Below, one piece after another: positions 54,207 to 63,469 of a stretch of 64,000 nucleotides of DNA. The notes under the pieces were generated by a model, which was given only the letters and a program-made list of their open reading frames with translations, ran no database searches and was not told where the DNA came from. The stretch's first letter is position 1. Every line of letters begins with the position of its first letter. Source of the stretch: Streptomyces xanthii (GTDB taxonomy: Bacteria > Actinomycetota > Actinomycetes > Streptomycetales > Streptomycetaceae); the NCBI RefSeq assembly GCF_014621695.1, contig NZ_CP061281.1, forward strand, positions 2,728,001 to 2,792,000. The letters are read 5' to 3'. The translations under genes and the position numbers were made by a program.

Positions 54207-54884
54207 GTGGAGCAACCCAGGACGCGTACCCCGCAATCCCGGCCCCGCCGGACGACCCCGCTGCCGCCGCAGGCGCGGGCCGGACGCGGTGGCGCGCGGC
54301 CCGCGGGCCCCGGCCGCCAGGCGGGTCCGGCCGGTCCGGCTCCGGAGTCGGCCACCGTCTACCGGGCGGGGGCGGGCCGTGCGAGGCCGGTGCCGCCGGT
54401 CCTGACGGCCCTGCGCCGGTTCCCGAACCCGCGGCTCACCGGCCTGGGCAGCGGTCTGTTCTGCGTGGGCACGATGCTGGTGCTCGGGTTGCTGGACTCG
54501 CTGCTGTTCGGCAGCTCGAAGGCCTTCTATGGCGTGACGTTCCTGCTGGTCAGCGGGCTCACCGCGGGGTGGGTGCGGAAGGCCGATCTGGTGGCGGGCC
54601 CCATCGCCGTACCGATCGCGTTCGCCGTCGGGGTCGTGCCGATCGCGCAGGGCGGGAACGGGTTCGGGGCGCAGGTGATGGGCGTCGTGACGACGCTCGC
54701 GCTGAACGCCGGGTGGCTCTACGCGGGCACGCTCGTCGCCGGCGTCGTCGTGCTGGTGCGCCGGGCGCGGCTGAACGCGCACCGGGAGGCGCAGCGCCGG
54801 GCGGCCGCCGCGGCGGGGCGGCGCCCCTCGCAGCCGGGCCAGGCGAAGGCGCAGGCGCCCAAGCCCCGGCGCCGCACCGCCTGA
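54207..54884 (+). CDS. DUF6542-like membrane protein
   Basis: A 225-aa protein. A disordered Arg/Pro/Gly-rich head (residues 1-75, QPRTRTPQSRPRRTTPLPPQ) precedes a membrane part with about four spans (LTGLGSGLFCVGTMLVLGLL, FYGVTFLLVSGLTAGW, GPIAVPIAFAVGVVP, LALNAGWLYAGTLVAGVVVLV). A basic tail follows. I relate it to the Streptomyces family DUF6542; no function is known. The GTG at 54207 is preferred; an ATG at 54168 is in frame. The TATGTT at about 54195 could be a -10 box for a near-leaderless message. It is divergent from ychF and convergent with ppgK. Confidence 0.72.
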   Translation: MEQPRTRTPQSRPRRTTPLPPQARAGRGGARPAGPGRQAGPAGPAPESATVYRAGAGRARPVPPVLTALRRFPNPRLTGLGSGLFCVGTMLVLGLLDSLLFGSSKAFYGVTFLLVSGLTAGWVRKADLVAGPIAVPIAFAVGVVPIAQGGNGFGAQVMGVVTTLALNAGWLYAGTLVAGVVVLVRRARLNAHREAQRRAAAAAGRRPSQPGQAKAQAPKPRRRTA

Positions 54885-54892
54885 GTCCGGCC

Positions 54893-55642
54893 TCAGGCCG
54901 CCCGGGACGCGGTCATGGCCGCGCCCACGATCCCCGCGTTGTTCTGCAGTTCCGCCGGGACGATCTCGGCCTTGATGTGCTTGATGAGCGGCAGGAACTT
55001 GTGGGCCTTGCGGCTGACGCCGCCGCCGATGATGAACAGCTCGGGCGAGAACAGCATCTCGACGTGCGCGAGGTACTTCTGGACGCGCCTGGCCCAGTGC
55101 TCCCAGCTCAGGTCGTGATCCTCCTTGGCCTTGGTGGAGGCGTGCTTCTCGGCGTCGTGGCCGTTCAGCTCCAGGTGGCCGAGCTCGGTGTTCGGGACGA
55201 GGGTGCCGTCGACGAAGAGGGCGCTGCCGATGCCGGTGCCGAAGGTGAGCAGGAGGACGGTGCCCTTGCGGCCGCGGCCCGCGCCGAACTGCATCTCGGC
55301 GACGCCCGCCGCGTCCGCGTCGTTCAGGATCGTGACGGGGAGGCCGCCGAGCTTCTCGCTGAGCAGGGCGCGGGCGTCGACGTCGATCCAGCTCTTGTCG
55401 ACGTTGGCCGCGGTGCGGACGGTGGCGCCGCCGGTGACGACGCCCGGGAAGGTGATGCCGACCCGGTCGCAGGGGCCGTCGAAGTGCTCGACGACCTGCC
55501 GGACCCCGTCGGCCACGCCGTCGGGCGTGGCCGGGTGCGGGGTCAGCACCTTGAACCGTTCCGTCGCGAGTTCGCCCTGCTCCAGGTCGACCGGTGCGCC
55601 TTTGATGCCCGATCCGCCGATGTCCACGCCGAAGATCTGCAT
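54893..55642 (-). CDS. ppgK: Polyphosphate glucokinase
   Basis: A 249-aa ROK-family kinase that phosphorylates glucose from polyphosphate or ATP, the usual actinobacterial glucokinase partner. N-terminal [17 protein letters not shown] is the phosphate-binding loop, [15 protein letters not shown] carries the sugar-binding Asp, and [16 protein letters not shown] the second phosphate loop. Compact length fits PpgK rather than GlkA (~315 aa). Start [10 protein letters not shown]; an ATG three codons upstream is possible. Convergent with the DUF6542 gene. Confidence 0.9.
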   Translation of the reverse strand: MQIFGVDIGGSGIKGAPVDLEQGELATERFKVLTPHPATPDGVADGVRQVVEHFDGPCDRVGITFPGVVTGGATVRTAANVDKSWIDVDARALLSEKLGGLPVTILNDADAAGVAEMQFGAGRGRKGTVLLLTFGTGIGSALFVDGTLVPNTELGHLELNGHDAEKHASTKAKEDHDLSWEHWARRVQKYLAHVEMLFSPELFIIGGGVSRKAHKFLPLIKHIKAEIVPAELQNNAGIVGAAMTASRAA

Positions 55643-55680
55643 GGGATGCATGGGACCACGCTACGACGCGGCGCGCGAGG

Positions 55681-56679
55681 TCACTTCTCGGCGGAGGCGC
55701 CTTCCACGAGGGCGGCGGCCTCGGCCCGCAGGTCGCGGCGGAGCTCCTTGGGCAGCGAGAAGGTGATGGACTCCTCGGCCGCCTTGACGATCTCCACGTC
55801 CGCGTAGCCCCGCTGGGAGAGCCACTCCAGGACCTCTTCGACGAGGACGTCGGGCACGGAGGCGCCGGAGGTGACGCCGACCGTGGTGACGCCCTCCAGC
55901 CAGGCCTCCTCGATCTCGCTCGCGAAGTCGACCAGGTACGCGTCCTGCGCGCCGGCCAGCTTGGCGACCTCGACGAGCCGCTTCGAGTTCGAGGAGTTGC
56001 GCGAGCCGACGACGATGACCAGCTCGGAGTCGGCGCCCATCTGCTTCACGGCGAGCTGGCGGTTCTGCGTGGCGTAGCAGATGTCGTCGCTCGGCGGGGA
56101 GACGAGGCCCGGGAACTTGGTCTTCAGGGCGTCGACGGTCTCCATCGTCTCGTCGACGGAGAGCGTGGTCTGGGAGAGCCACACGACCTTGTCCGGGTCG
56201 CGGACCTCGACCTTCTCGACGTCGGCGGGGCCGTCGACGAGGGTGATGTGGTCGGGGGCCTCGCCGGAGGTGCCGATGACCTCCTCGTGGCCCTCGTGGC
56301 CGATGAGGAGGATGTCGAAGTCCTCGTTGGCGTAGCGGATCGCTTCCTTGTGGACCTTGGTGACGAGCGGGCAGGTCGCGTCGATGGTGGCGAGCTTGCC
56401 GCGGGCGGCCTCTTCGTGGACGGTCGGGGCGACGCCGTGCGCGGAGAACATGACGATGGCGCCCTCGGGGACCTCGTCCGTCTGCTCGACGAAGATGGCG
56501 CCCTTCCGCTCCAGCGTCTGCACCACGTACTTGTTGTGCACGATCTCGTGGCGGACGTAGATCGGGGCCCCGTACTGCTCCAGGGCCTTCTCGACGGCGA
56601 TCACGGCACGGTCCACACCGGCGCAGTAGCCCCGGGGGGCGGCGAGCAGGACGCGGCGGGGGCCAGTCGTAGCAGTCAT
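55681..56679 (-). CDS. ispH: 4-hydroxy-3-methylbut-2-enyl diphosphate reductase
   Basis: A 332-aa [4Fe-4S] enzyme of the MEP pathway, making IPP and DMAPP from HMBPP. The three cluster cysteines are visible in [10 protein letters not shown] (C19), DATCPLVTK and [11 protein letters not shown]. The substrate loops SAHGVAP and [11 protein letters not shown] are also conserved. Start [10 protein letters not shown], with a GGGGGG ribosome site; an ATG three codons upstream is in frame. Ends 38 bp before the ppgK start on the same strand; the two may be co-transcribed. Confidence 0.95.
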   Translation of the reverse strand: MTATTGPRRVLLAAPRGYCAGVDRAVIAVEKALEQYGAPIYVRHEIVHNKYVVQTLERKGAIFVEQTDEVPEGAIVMFSAHGVAPTVHEEAARGKLATIDATCPLVTKVHKEAIRYANEDFDILLIGHEGHEEVIGTSGEAPDHITLVDGPADVEKVEVRDPDKVVWLSQTTLSVDETMETVDALKTKFPGLVSPPSDDICYATQNRQLAVKQMGADSELVIVVGSRNSSNSKRLVEVAKLAGAQDAYLVDFASEIEEAWLEGVTTVGVTSGASVPDVLVEEVLEWLSQRGYADVEIVKAAEESITFSLPKELRRDLRAEAAALVEGASAEK

Positions 56680-56815
56680 GCCCCCCATCGTAAGGCCGAG
56701 CACAGCAGGCCAAAGATCGCCCGTCTGGGGAAGACTGATGTCGGCGCGATGCGCGTTCGGCGTGCTTCGTCCCGGTTTCGTCGGCGTTCGATCCCGTTCG
56801 TTCCACGGAGGCACG

Positions 56816-58204
56816 ATGTCCGCATCAGCAGGGCCCGGCGTCCCCGAGGCCCCCGACGTGCCGGACGGCAGGCTGCGCCGCGATCTCGGCTTCCGGGATC
56901 TCGTCGTGTACGGGCTGCTGTTCATCGCCCCGATGGCGCCCGTCGGCGTCTTCGGCACCCTGGACGCGAAGTCGCACGGCGCGGTGGCGCTGGTGTACGT
57001 GGTGGCGACGGTCGCGATGGCGTTCACGGCGTTCAGCTACGCGCAGATGGTGCGGGTGGTCCCGCAGGCGGGCTCGGTGTTCGCCTACGCGCGCGTGGGG
57101 CTCGGGCGCGGGCCCGGGTTCATCGCGGGGTGGATGGCGATGCTCGACTACGTGCTGATCCCGGCGGTGGCGTACCTGTTCTCGGGGATCGCGATGAACG
57201 CGCTGGTGCCGTCGGTGTCGCGGTGGGTGTGGACGGCGCTCGCGGTGGTGATCACGACGCTGCTGAACCTGTGGGGGGTGCGGGCGGCGGCGCGGGTCGG
57301 GTTCCTGGTGCTGGCCATGGAGATCGTGGTGCTGCTGGTGTTCGTGGTGTCGGCGATCGTGGTGCTGGCGCGGGACGGGACGCAGCGGGACTGGCTGTCG
57401 CCGCTGACGGGTGACGGGTCGCAGGGGGCGTTCGCGCTGTCGGCGGTGATCGGGGCGGTGTCGGTGGCGGTCCTGTCGTATCTGGGCTTCGACGCGATCG
57501 CGACGTTCGCGGAGGAGGTGACGGGGGGCTCGGCGAAGGTGGCGCGGGCGGTGCTGTTCTGTCTGGCGTTCACGGGTGTGCTGTTCGTGGCGCAGACGTA
57601 CCTGGTGGCGCTCCTCGAACCGACGACCTCGGCGCAGCTGGCGGCGGAGCCGGCGAAGCAGGGGTCGGCGTTCTACGACGCGGTCGACGCGTCCGTCGGG
57701 GGCTGGCTGCACGATCTGGTGGCGGTGAGCAAGGCGATCGGGGCGGCGTTCGCGGCGCTGGCGGGGCAGGCGGCGGCGGGGCGGCTGCTGTTCGCGATGG
57801 CGCGGGACCGGCGGCTGCCGCGGTTCCTCTCGCGGACGGAGTCGGGGGTGCCGCGGTTCGCGATCCTGGTGGCGGCGGTGATCACGCTGGCGGCGGCGGG
57901 GTGGGCGGCGCGGCGCGACGACGGCCTCGACCACCTGGTCTCGGTGGTCGACATCGGCGCCCTGACCGCTTTCACGCTGCTGCACGCGAGCGTGGTGGGG
58001 TACTTCGTCGTACGGCACCGGGGGGACGGGGTGAGCTGGTGGCGGCATCTGCTGATCCCGGTGATCGGGGCGGGGATCACGGTGGCGGTCATCGTGGAGG
58101 CGTCGGGGACGGCGCAGGTGGTCGGAGCGGTCTGGTTGGCGGTGGGCCTTGTCGTACTCGGCGTCCAGTCCCGCCGCGGCATCATGGAGCCGGACCAAAA
58201 CTGA
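56816..58204 (+). CDS. APC superfamily amino acid permease
   Basis: A 462-aa transporter with about 12 hydrophobic spans. [28 protein letters not shown] at the N-terminus is the APC substrate/ion-binding helix 1, and [25 protein letters not shown] the conserved loop after span 2. [15 protein letters not shown] in span 6 is typical. Substrate is probably an amino acid or polyamine; not identifiable. ATG with GGAGG at 5 bp. Divergent from ispH across 136 bp. No partner genes. Confidence 0.85.
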   Translation: MSASAGPGVPEAPDVPDGRLRRDLGFRDLVVYGLLFIAPMAPVGVFGTLDAKSHGAVALVYVVATVAMAFTAFSYAQMVRVVPQAGSVFAYARVGLGRGPGFIAGWMAMLDYVLIPAVAYLFSGIAMNALVPSVSRWVWTALAVVITTLLNLWGVRAAARVGFLVLAMEIVVLLVFVVSAIVVLARDGTQRDWLSPLTGDGSQGAFALSAVIGAVSVAVLSYLGFDAIATFAEEVTGGSAKVARAVLFCLAFTGVLFVAQTYLVALLEPTTSAQLAAEPAKQGSAFYDAVDASVGGWLHDLVAVSKAIGAAFAALAGQAAAGRLLFAMARDRRLPRFLSRTESGVPRFAILVAAVITLAAAGWAARRDDGLDHLVSVVDIGALTAFTLLHASVVGYFVVRHRGDGVSWWRHLLIPVIGAGITVAVIVEASGTAQVVGAVWLAVGLVVLGVQSRRGIMEPDQN

Positions 58205-58291
58205 GGCCGCCCTCCGCGCCCCCTGCACCTGAGGCACCCCCGGGGCTCCGCCCCCGGCCCCCGCTCCTCAATCGCCGGAGGGGCTTGATTG

Positions 58292-58443
58292 GGGAAGGCT
58301 GCGCGCAGCGCACGCCTTCAGGGGCGCGGGACTGTACCCATGTGCGGCTCCGCCGCGTGGGCACGACCAGCCACGACCACCGCGCCGCGGCAAGGAGCCG
58401 GGAAGGCTGCGCGCAGCGCACGCCTTCAGGGGCGCAGGGAACT
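58292..58443. repeat. Direct repeat A (about 40 bp, two copies)
   Basis: A block beginning gggaaggctgcgcgcagcg and running to the caggggcgc region occurs at 58292-58332 and 58400-58443. The block contains inverted symmetry (gctgcgcgcagc). It is a GC-rich intergenic repeat of a type frequent in Streptomyces genomes. Confidence 0.8.
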
Positions 58444-58609
58444 GCGCGACCAGCCACAACGCACGCGTCACCCCGCGACGAAGAAGCGGAGCTACGGCGC
58501 AGAAGCGGGCCCGAACCCACACGTACCCGTGGGCGCGACCAGCCACAGCGCACGCGTCACCCCGCGACGAAGAGGCGGAGCTACGGCGCAGAAGCGGGCC
58601 CGGGCCCAC
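58444..58609. repeat. Direct repeat B (77 bp, two copies)
   Basis: Two 77-bp copies, 58444-58520 and 58533-58609, begin gcgcgaccagccac and end gcgggccc..cccac, differing at four positions. With repeat A they fill most of the 445-bp gap between the permease and xseA; no gene is supported there. Confidence 0.85.
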
Positions 58610-58649
58610 GCGTGCCCCCGTTGTCAGCGGAGGCGATTACGCTCGGCGC

Positions 58650-59906
58650 ATGGCTGCCCACACCACCCCCGACGCCCCGCTCCCCGTGGGCCAGGTCTCC
58701 CGGCTCATCGGCGGGTGGATCGACCGGCTCGGCGCGATCTGGGTGGAGGGCCAGATCACCCAGCTGTCCCGCAGACCCGGCGCCGGCGTCGTGTTCCTGA
58801 CGCTGCGCGATCCGTCGCACGACATCTCCGTGTCCGTCACCTGCTACCGCCAGGTGTTCGACGCGGTGGCGGACGTGGTCCGGGAGGGCTCGCGGGTCGT
58901 CCTGCACGCGAAGCCGGAGTGGTACGCGCCGCGCGGCCAGCTGTCGCTGCGGGCGGCGGAGATCCGCCCGGTCGGCGTGGGCGAGCTGCTGGCCCGCCTG
59001 GAGCAGCTGAAGAAGTCGCTGGCCGCGGAGGGCCTGTTCGCGGCGGACCGCAAGAAGCCGCTGCCGTTCCTGCCGCAGCTGATCGGCCTGGTCTGCGGCC
59101 GCGCCTCGGCGGCGGAGCGCGACGTGCTGGAGAACGCGCGGCACCGCTGGCCCGCCGTCCGCTTCGAGGTGCGCAACGTGCCGGTGCAGGGCGTGCACGC
59201 GGTGCCGCAGGTGGTGCAGGCGGTCAAGGAGCTGGACGCCATGGACGCCGTGGACGTGATCGTCGTGGCGCGCGGCGGCGGCAGCGTGGAAGACCTGCTG
59301 CCGTTCTCGGACGAGCAGCTGGTGCGGGCGGTGGCGGACTGCCGTACGCCGGTGGTGTCGGCGATCGGTCACGAACCGGACAGCCCGCTGCTCGACCTGG
59401 TGGCGGACCTGCGGGCCTCGACGCCGACGGACGCGGCGAAGAAGGTCGTGCCGGACGTCGGCGAGGAGTACGAGCGGGTGCGCTGGCTGCGGGACCGGGC
59501 GCGGCGCTGCGTGGAGGCGTATCTGGACCGGGAGGAGCGGGGGCTGGCGTCCGCGCTGGGCCGCCCGGTCATGGAGGATCCGCACCGGATGGTCGACGAG
59601 CGGGAGGAGCAGGTCTCGGCGCTGACCGAGCGGGCCCGCCGTACGCTCGGCCATCTGCTGGACCGGGCGGAGTCGGAGCTGACGCACACGCACGCGCGCG
59701 TGGTCGCGCTGTCCCCGGCGGCGACGCTGAAGCGCGGGTACGCGGTGCTGCAGCGGCCGGACGGGCACGTGGTACGGGCTCCGGCGGAGGCGGCGCCCGG
59801 CGACGAGCTGCGGGCCCGGGTCGCCGAGGGCGAGTTCACCGTGCGCGTCACCGAGCACGCCGGGCCGGTCCCCGGCAACGACGACCCCATCGAGAACGAA
59901 GCGTGA
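58650..59906 (+). CDS. xseA: Exodeoxyribonuclease VII large subunit
   Basis: A 418-aa catalytic subunit of the ssDNA exonuclease. N-terminal OB fold ([39 protein letters not shown]) at about 10-110, catalytic domain at about 120-300 with [21 protein letters not shown] and [20 protein letters not shown], and a coiled C-terminus with LKRGYAVLQ. Cleavage yields acid-soluble oligonucleotides in repair and recombination. xseB follows. Confidence 0.94.
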   Translation: MAAHTTPDAPLPVGQVSRLIGGWIDRLGAIWVEGQITQLSRRPGAGVVFLTLRDPSHDISVSVTCYRQVFDAVADVVREGSRVVLHAKPEWYAPRGQLSLRAAEIRPVGVGELLARLEQLKKSLAAEGLFAADRKKPLPFLPQLIGLVCGRASAAERDVLENARHRWPAVRFEVRNVPVQGVHAVPQVVQAVKELDAMDAVDVIVVARGGGSVEDLLPFSDEQLVRAVADCRTPVVSAIGHEPDSPLLDLVADLRASTPTDAAKKVVPDVGEEYERVRWLRDRARRCVEAYLDREERGLASALGRPVMEDPHRMVDEREEQVSALTERARRTLGHLLDRAESELTHTHARVVALSPAATLKRGYAVLQRPDGHVVRAPAEAAPGDELRARVAEGEFTVRVTEHAGPVPGNDDPIENEA

Positions 59907-59920
59907 GGACGGACATCAGC

Positions 59921-60163
59921 ATGACGACGAAGGCGGCCGACGAGGCGCTCGGCTACGAGCAGGCGCGGGACGAACTGATCGACGTCGTACGGCGTCTGGA
60001 GGCGGGCGGCACGTCCCTGGAGGAGTCGCTCGCGCTGTGGGAGCGGGGCGAGGAGCTGGCGAAGGTGTGCCGGCGCTGGCTGGACGGGGCGCGGGCCCGG
60101 CTCGACGCGGCGCTCGCCGAGGAGGAGGCGGCCGAGGAGGGGGCGGACCGGTCCGGGGAGTGA
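59921..60163 (+). CDS. xseB: Exodeoxyribonuclease VII small subunit
   Basis: An 80-aa helical hairpin protein that binds the coiled-coil part of Xse[41 protein letters not shown] is the complete family signature, and the C-terminal acidic tail is usual. I chose the ATG 14 bp after xseA; a GTG at 59903 overlapping the xseA stop would add six residues (RTDIS..). Confidence 0.93.
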   Translation: MTTKAADEALGYEQARDELIDVVRRLEAGGTSLEESLALWERGEELAKVCRRWLDGARARLDAALAEEEAAEEGADRSGE

Positions 60164-60352
60164 CCGGAGAGACGGACCGAGAAGTGACCGGCGGCAGGTC
60201 CAGGGGATGCCCGTGACCTGCGGCGCAGGGGTGTGAACAGCGCCACACCCAGTTTTGTTGAAAGTTGAACCTCATCGCCGTACTGTGGTGTGCATCGGGT
60301 GATCCGGAACCGGGATCGCCGCAACCACCCTCGTCGCACCAGAAGGTTGATC

Positions 60353-60943
60353 ATGTCTCTCGTTCTTGACGCCGCCGCCCAGGACCTCCTCTTCCGCGAG
60401 GCCCGCACCGCGAACACGTTCACCGACGAGCCGGTGACCGACGAGCAGGTCCAGGCGATCTACGACCTCGTCAAGTACGGTCCGACCGCGTTCAACCAGT
60501 CGCCGCTGCGCGTCACGCTGGTCCGCTCCCCCGAGGCCCGCGAGCGCCTGGTGCAGCACATGGCCGAGGGCAACCAGCCGAAGACCGCCGCCGCCCCGCT
60601 GGTCGCGATCCTCTCCGCGGACAACGAGTTCCACGAGGAGCTCCCGCAGCTCTTCCCGCACTTCCCGGCCGCCAAGGACGCCTTCTTCTCGGAGCGCCCG
60701 GTCCGTGAGGGTTCCGCCGCGCTGAACGCCGCGCTGCAGGCCGCGTACTTCATCATCGGCGTGCGTGCCGCCGGTCTGGCCGCGGGCCCGATGACCGGCC
60801 TGGACTTCGCCGGCGTCCAGAAGGAGTTCCTGGACGACGACCACACCCCGCTGATGGTGATCAACATCGGCAAGCCGGGCGAGGACGCCTGGTTCCCGCG
60901 CTCCCCGCGCCTCGAGTTCGACCAGGTCATCACCACGGTCTGA
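60353..60943 (+). CDS. Nitroreductase-family protein (RutE/HadB-like)
   Basis: A 196-aa flavin-binding fold of the nitroreductase family, closest in look to the malonic semialdehyde reductase RutE/HadB group: LFREARTANTFTDEPVTDEQ, YDLVKYGPTAFNQSPLRV (FMN phosphate region), and PLMVINIGKPGEDAWFPR. Likely an NAD(P)H-dependent oxidoreductase with FMN; substrate uncertain and no rut operon is nearby. Start MSLVLDAAAQ with AAGG at 8 bp. Confidence 0.85.
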   Translation: MSLVLDAAAQDLLFREARTANTFTDEPVTDEQVQAIYDLVKYGPTAFNQSPLRVTLVRSPEARERLVQHMAEGNQPKTAAAPLVAILSADNEFHEELPQLFPHFPAAKDAFFSERPVREGSAALNAALQAAYFIIGVRAAGLAAGPMTGLDFAGVQKEFLDDDHTPLMVINIGKPGEDAWFPRSPRLEFDQVITTV

Positions 60944-60961
60944 GCCCGACCCGCACCACGT

Positions 60962-60997
60962 GAAAGGCGCCCCCGGAACACTCCGGGGGCGCCTTTC
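60962..60997. terminator. Terminator after the nitroreductase-family gene
   Basis: A perfect 16-bp stem (60962-60977 with 60982-60997) with loop acac, 19 bp beyond the stop codon. The arm starts gaaaggcgccc; the end carries a short ttt. Confidence 0.9.
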
Positions 60998-61051
60998 GCG
61001 CGTTCGGGCAGCGCACGAGCCGCCCATGAACAGCTCACGAGCAGCAGAGGG

Positions 61052-61597
61052 TCAGGCGCTCTTGTCCTGCTTCATCTCGAGCGATTCGGCCATCTTCGTC
61101 AGCTGCCCGAAGCCGGCGGTGCCGGTGACGACCGTGGTCGAGCCCTTGCTCTTCAGAACCAGGGCGTCGTACTTCGCGCCCTTGTAGTGCTGCCAGGTCT
61201 CGTCGCCGATCCGCTGGGTGCGCGAGGTCTCCTCGGCGCCCTGGCTGGCGTCGTCGATGAACCGGGACGGCTTGTCGGTCGACTGCTCGACGGCCACGTA
61301 CTGGCCCTTCGGGTCGAGGAAGCCGAGATGCCAGGCCTCGTTGGCCGCGCCGTCGTAGCGCACCGAGGTGGCCTTCCACTCCTTGGTGAGGCCGGTGGGC
61401 GCGGCGACCGGGTACGAGGCCGCGCGGCGGGCCGTCAGCAGCTCCACCTGGTAGTCCACGCGCTTGACCGGCGGCTCCTTGGAGTCGTCGTGCGGGATGA
61501 ACACATAGGCGGTGCCGGCCGCGACGACGCAGACGCCGAGCGAGAGGACCAGGCTGCCGACCGTCTTCTTGCCATTTCTTCCTGCCACGTGCCCCAT
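61052..61597 (-). CDS. DUF4245 membrane-anchored protein
   Basis: A 181-aa protein with one N-terminal span (LVLSLGVCVVAAGTAYVFI), then an extracytoplasmic domain: VDYQVELLTARRAASYPVAAP and TEWKATSVRYDGAANEAWHLGFLDPKGQYVAVEQST. This is the DUF4245 pattern found in many actinobacteria next to glpX/fumarase loci; function unknown. The ATG was chosen at MGHVAGRNGKK; a GTG four codons later is possible. Divergent from glpX. Confidence 0.85.
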   Translation of the reverse strand: MGHVAGRNGKKTVGSLVLSLGVCVVAAGTAYVFIPHDDSKEPPVKRVDYQVELLTARRAASYPVAAPTGLTKEWKATSVRYDGAANEAWHLGFLDPKGQYVAVEQSTDKPSRFIDDASQGAEETSRTQRIGDETWQHYKGAKYDALVLKSKGSTTVVTGTAGFGQLTKMAESLEMKQDKSA

Positions 61598-61801
61598 CGT
61601 CGCAGGTCGCCGAACGATCTCTGTCAGGAGGTCCGGCGGGAGTACGGAACGGCGCATTCTGACATGAACGGATCCGCTCATCCGTGGGGCGGTCTGCTCA
61701 GATTGTCGGACTGGCGATAGAGTCAGGCCCATCAACCCTCATCCGGCCGTCGTCGTATCCCGGTGAACGCCAAAAACGCCGGAACAGAAAGGTGCGTCTC
61801 G

Positions 61802-62836
61802 ATGACCGAGCATCACCAGCTTCCGTCCGAACTCGAGGTCCCCTCCGAGGCCCCCGACCGCAACCTCGCCCTGGAGCTCGTCCGGGTCACCGAGGCCGCG
61901 GCCATGGCCGCGGGCCGCTGGGTGGGCCGTGGTGACAAGAACGGGGCGGACGGCGCGGCCGTGCGCGCCATGCGGACCCTCGTCTCGACCGTGTCGATGA
62001 ACGGCGTCGTCGTCATCGGTGAGGGCGAGAAGGACGAGGCCCCGATGCTGTTCAACGGCGAGCGGGTCGGTGACGGCACCGGCGCCGAGTGCGACATCGC
62101 CGTGGACCCGATCGACGGTACGACGCTCTGCGCGAAGGGCATGCCGAACGCGATCGCCGTGCTGGCCGCCGCCGACCGCGGCACCATGTTCGACCCGTCG
62201 GCCGTGTTCTACATGGACAAGCTGGTGACCGGCCCCGAGGCCGCCGACTACGTGGACATCAACGCCCCGGCGTCGGTGAACATCCGCCGGGTCGCCAAGG
62301 CGAAGAACAAGGCCCCCGAGGACGTCACGGTGGTCATCCTCGACCGGCCGCGCCACGAGGGCATCATCAAGGAGATCCGGGAGACCGGCGCCCGTATCAA
62401 GCTCATCTCGGACGGCGACGTCGCCGGCTCGATCCTCGCCGTCCGCGAGGACACCGGCGTGGACATGCTGCTCGGCATCGGCGGCACCCCCGAGGGCATC
62501 ATCTCGGCGTGCGCGATCAAGTGCCTGGGCGGTGTCATCCAGGGCAAGCTGTGGCCCAAGGACGACGCGGAGCGGCAGAAGGCGCTGGACGCCGGGCACG
62601 ACCTGGACCGCGTCCTGTCGACGAACGACCTGGTCTCGGGCGAGAACGTGTTCTTCGTCGCGACCGGCATCACCGACGGCGAGCTGCTGCGCGGCGTGCG
62701 CTACGGCTCGGAGACGGCCACGACCTCCTCGCTCGTGATGCGTTCGAAGTCGGGCACGATCCGCCAGATCGACTCCACGCACCGGCTGCGCAAGCTGCGC
62801 GCGTACAGCGCGATCGACTTCGACCGCGCCAAGTAG
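61802..62836 (+). CDS. glpX: Class II fructose-1,6-bisphosphatase
   Basis: A 344-aa gluconeogenic phosphatase of the GlpX family, the main FBPase of actinobacteria. [28 protein letters not shown] (metal-binding Glu/Asp), and [12 protein letters not shown] (the Li-sensitive phosphatase motif) are all present. Length matches the family. Start [12 protein letters not shown] with AAAGG 10 bases upstream. A 22-bp perfect hairpin follows. Confidence 0.95.
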   Translation: MTEHHQLPSELEVPSEAPDRNLALELVRVTEAAAMAAGRWVGRGDKNGADGAAVRAMRTLVSTVSMNGVVVIGEGEKDEAPMLFNGERVGDGTGAECDIAVDPIDGTTLCAKGMPNAIAVLAAADRGTMFDPSAVFYMDKLVTGPEAADYVDINAPASVNIRRVAKAKNKAPEDVTVVILDRPRHEGIIKEIRETGARIKLISDGDVAGSILAVREDTGVDMLLGIGGTPEGIISACAIKCLGGVIQGKLWPKDDAERQKALDAGHDLDRVLSTNDLVSGENVFFVATGITDGELLRGVRYGSETATTSSLVMRSKSGTIRQIDSTHRLRKLRAYSAIDFDRAK

Positions 62837-62867
62837 GCGGAGCGGGCCGAGCAGACAGCAGGCTGAA

Positions 62868-62916
62868 CAGACGCCGGAGGGCGCCCCGTGCCGTACGGGG
62901 CGCCCTCCGGCGTCTG
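62868..62916. terminator. Bidirectional terminator between glpX and the WhiB-like gene
   Basis: A perfect 22-bp stem (62868-62889 with 62895-62916) and loop gccgt. It lies between two convergent genes, 31 bp after glpX and 22 bp before the WhiB-like stop. Confidence 0.92.
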
Positions 62917-62938
62917 TGCGTGTGCGAGGCCCGGCCGC

Positions 62939-63307
62939 CTAGCCGGCGGCCGCCACGGCCCGTGACGCGTTCTTCAGCTCCACCTCGCGGCGCCTGCGCC
63001 GGGCGAGCACGACCCGGCGCTCCGCCGCGGTGAGGCCGCCCCACACCCCGTACGGTTCCGGCTGGAGCAGGGCGTGCTCGCGGCACTCGACCATCACGGG
63101 GCAGCGGGCGCAGACCCGCTTGGCGGCGTCCTCGCGGGACAGACGGGCCGCGGTGGGTTCCTTGGAGGGTGCGAAGAACAGGCCCGCCTCGTCCCGCCGG
63201 CACACCGCCTCGGTGTGCCACGGCTCGTCCTGGTCGCGGTCCCTGACTGGCACCCGCTGGCGCGGAACGGCGGCTACCTGCAGGGACTGGCGCGGCGGAT
63301 GCAGCAC
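62939..63307 (-). CDS. WhiB-family [4Fe-4S] transcriptional regulator
   Basis: A 122-aa WhiB-like protein. The four cluster cysteines are C36, C66, C69 and C75 (C-x29-C-x2-C-x5-C), followed by GVWGGLTAAERR and a basic tail RRRRRE for DNA contact. Wbl proteins act with principal sigma factors and sense redox or NO. GTG start with AGGAG at 6 bp. It resembles the Streptomyces wbl gene located beside glpX, but I do not assign a letter. Convergent with glpX. Confidence 0.92.
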   Translation of the reverse strand: MLHPPRQSLQVAAVPRQRVPVRDRDQDEPWHTEAVCRRDEAGLFFAPSKEPTAARLSREDAAKRVCARCPVMVECREHALLQPEPYGVWGGLTAAERRVVLARRRRREVELKNASRAVAAAG

Positions 63308-63469
63308 GGTCTACTCCTGACGACGGCTTACGACGGCTTGCGCGAGCGGGAGACGATGCAGCAAGCTCTACCCGCTGTGTCGGCGCCTATGCACTGAGTT
63401 GCACCGAGTTCCGCCGCGCGGAAGTTCCCGCGCGCGCAAGGGAGTTAGGGCCGTCGCCCTTCCTGGGCG

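Noticed and set aside
58289..58620. Open frames in the permease-xseA gap
   Set aside because: They translate the intergenic direct repeats in several frames; nothing suggests coding.
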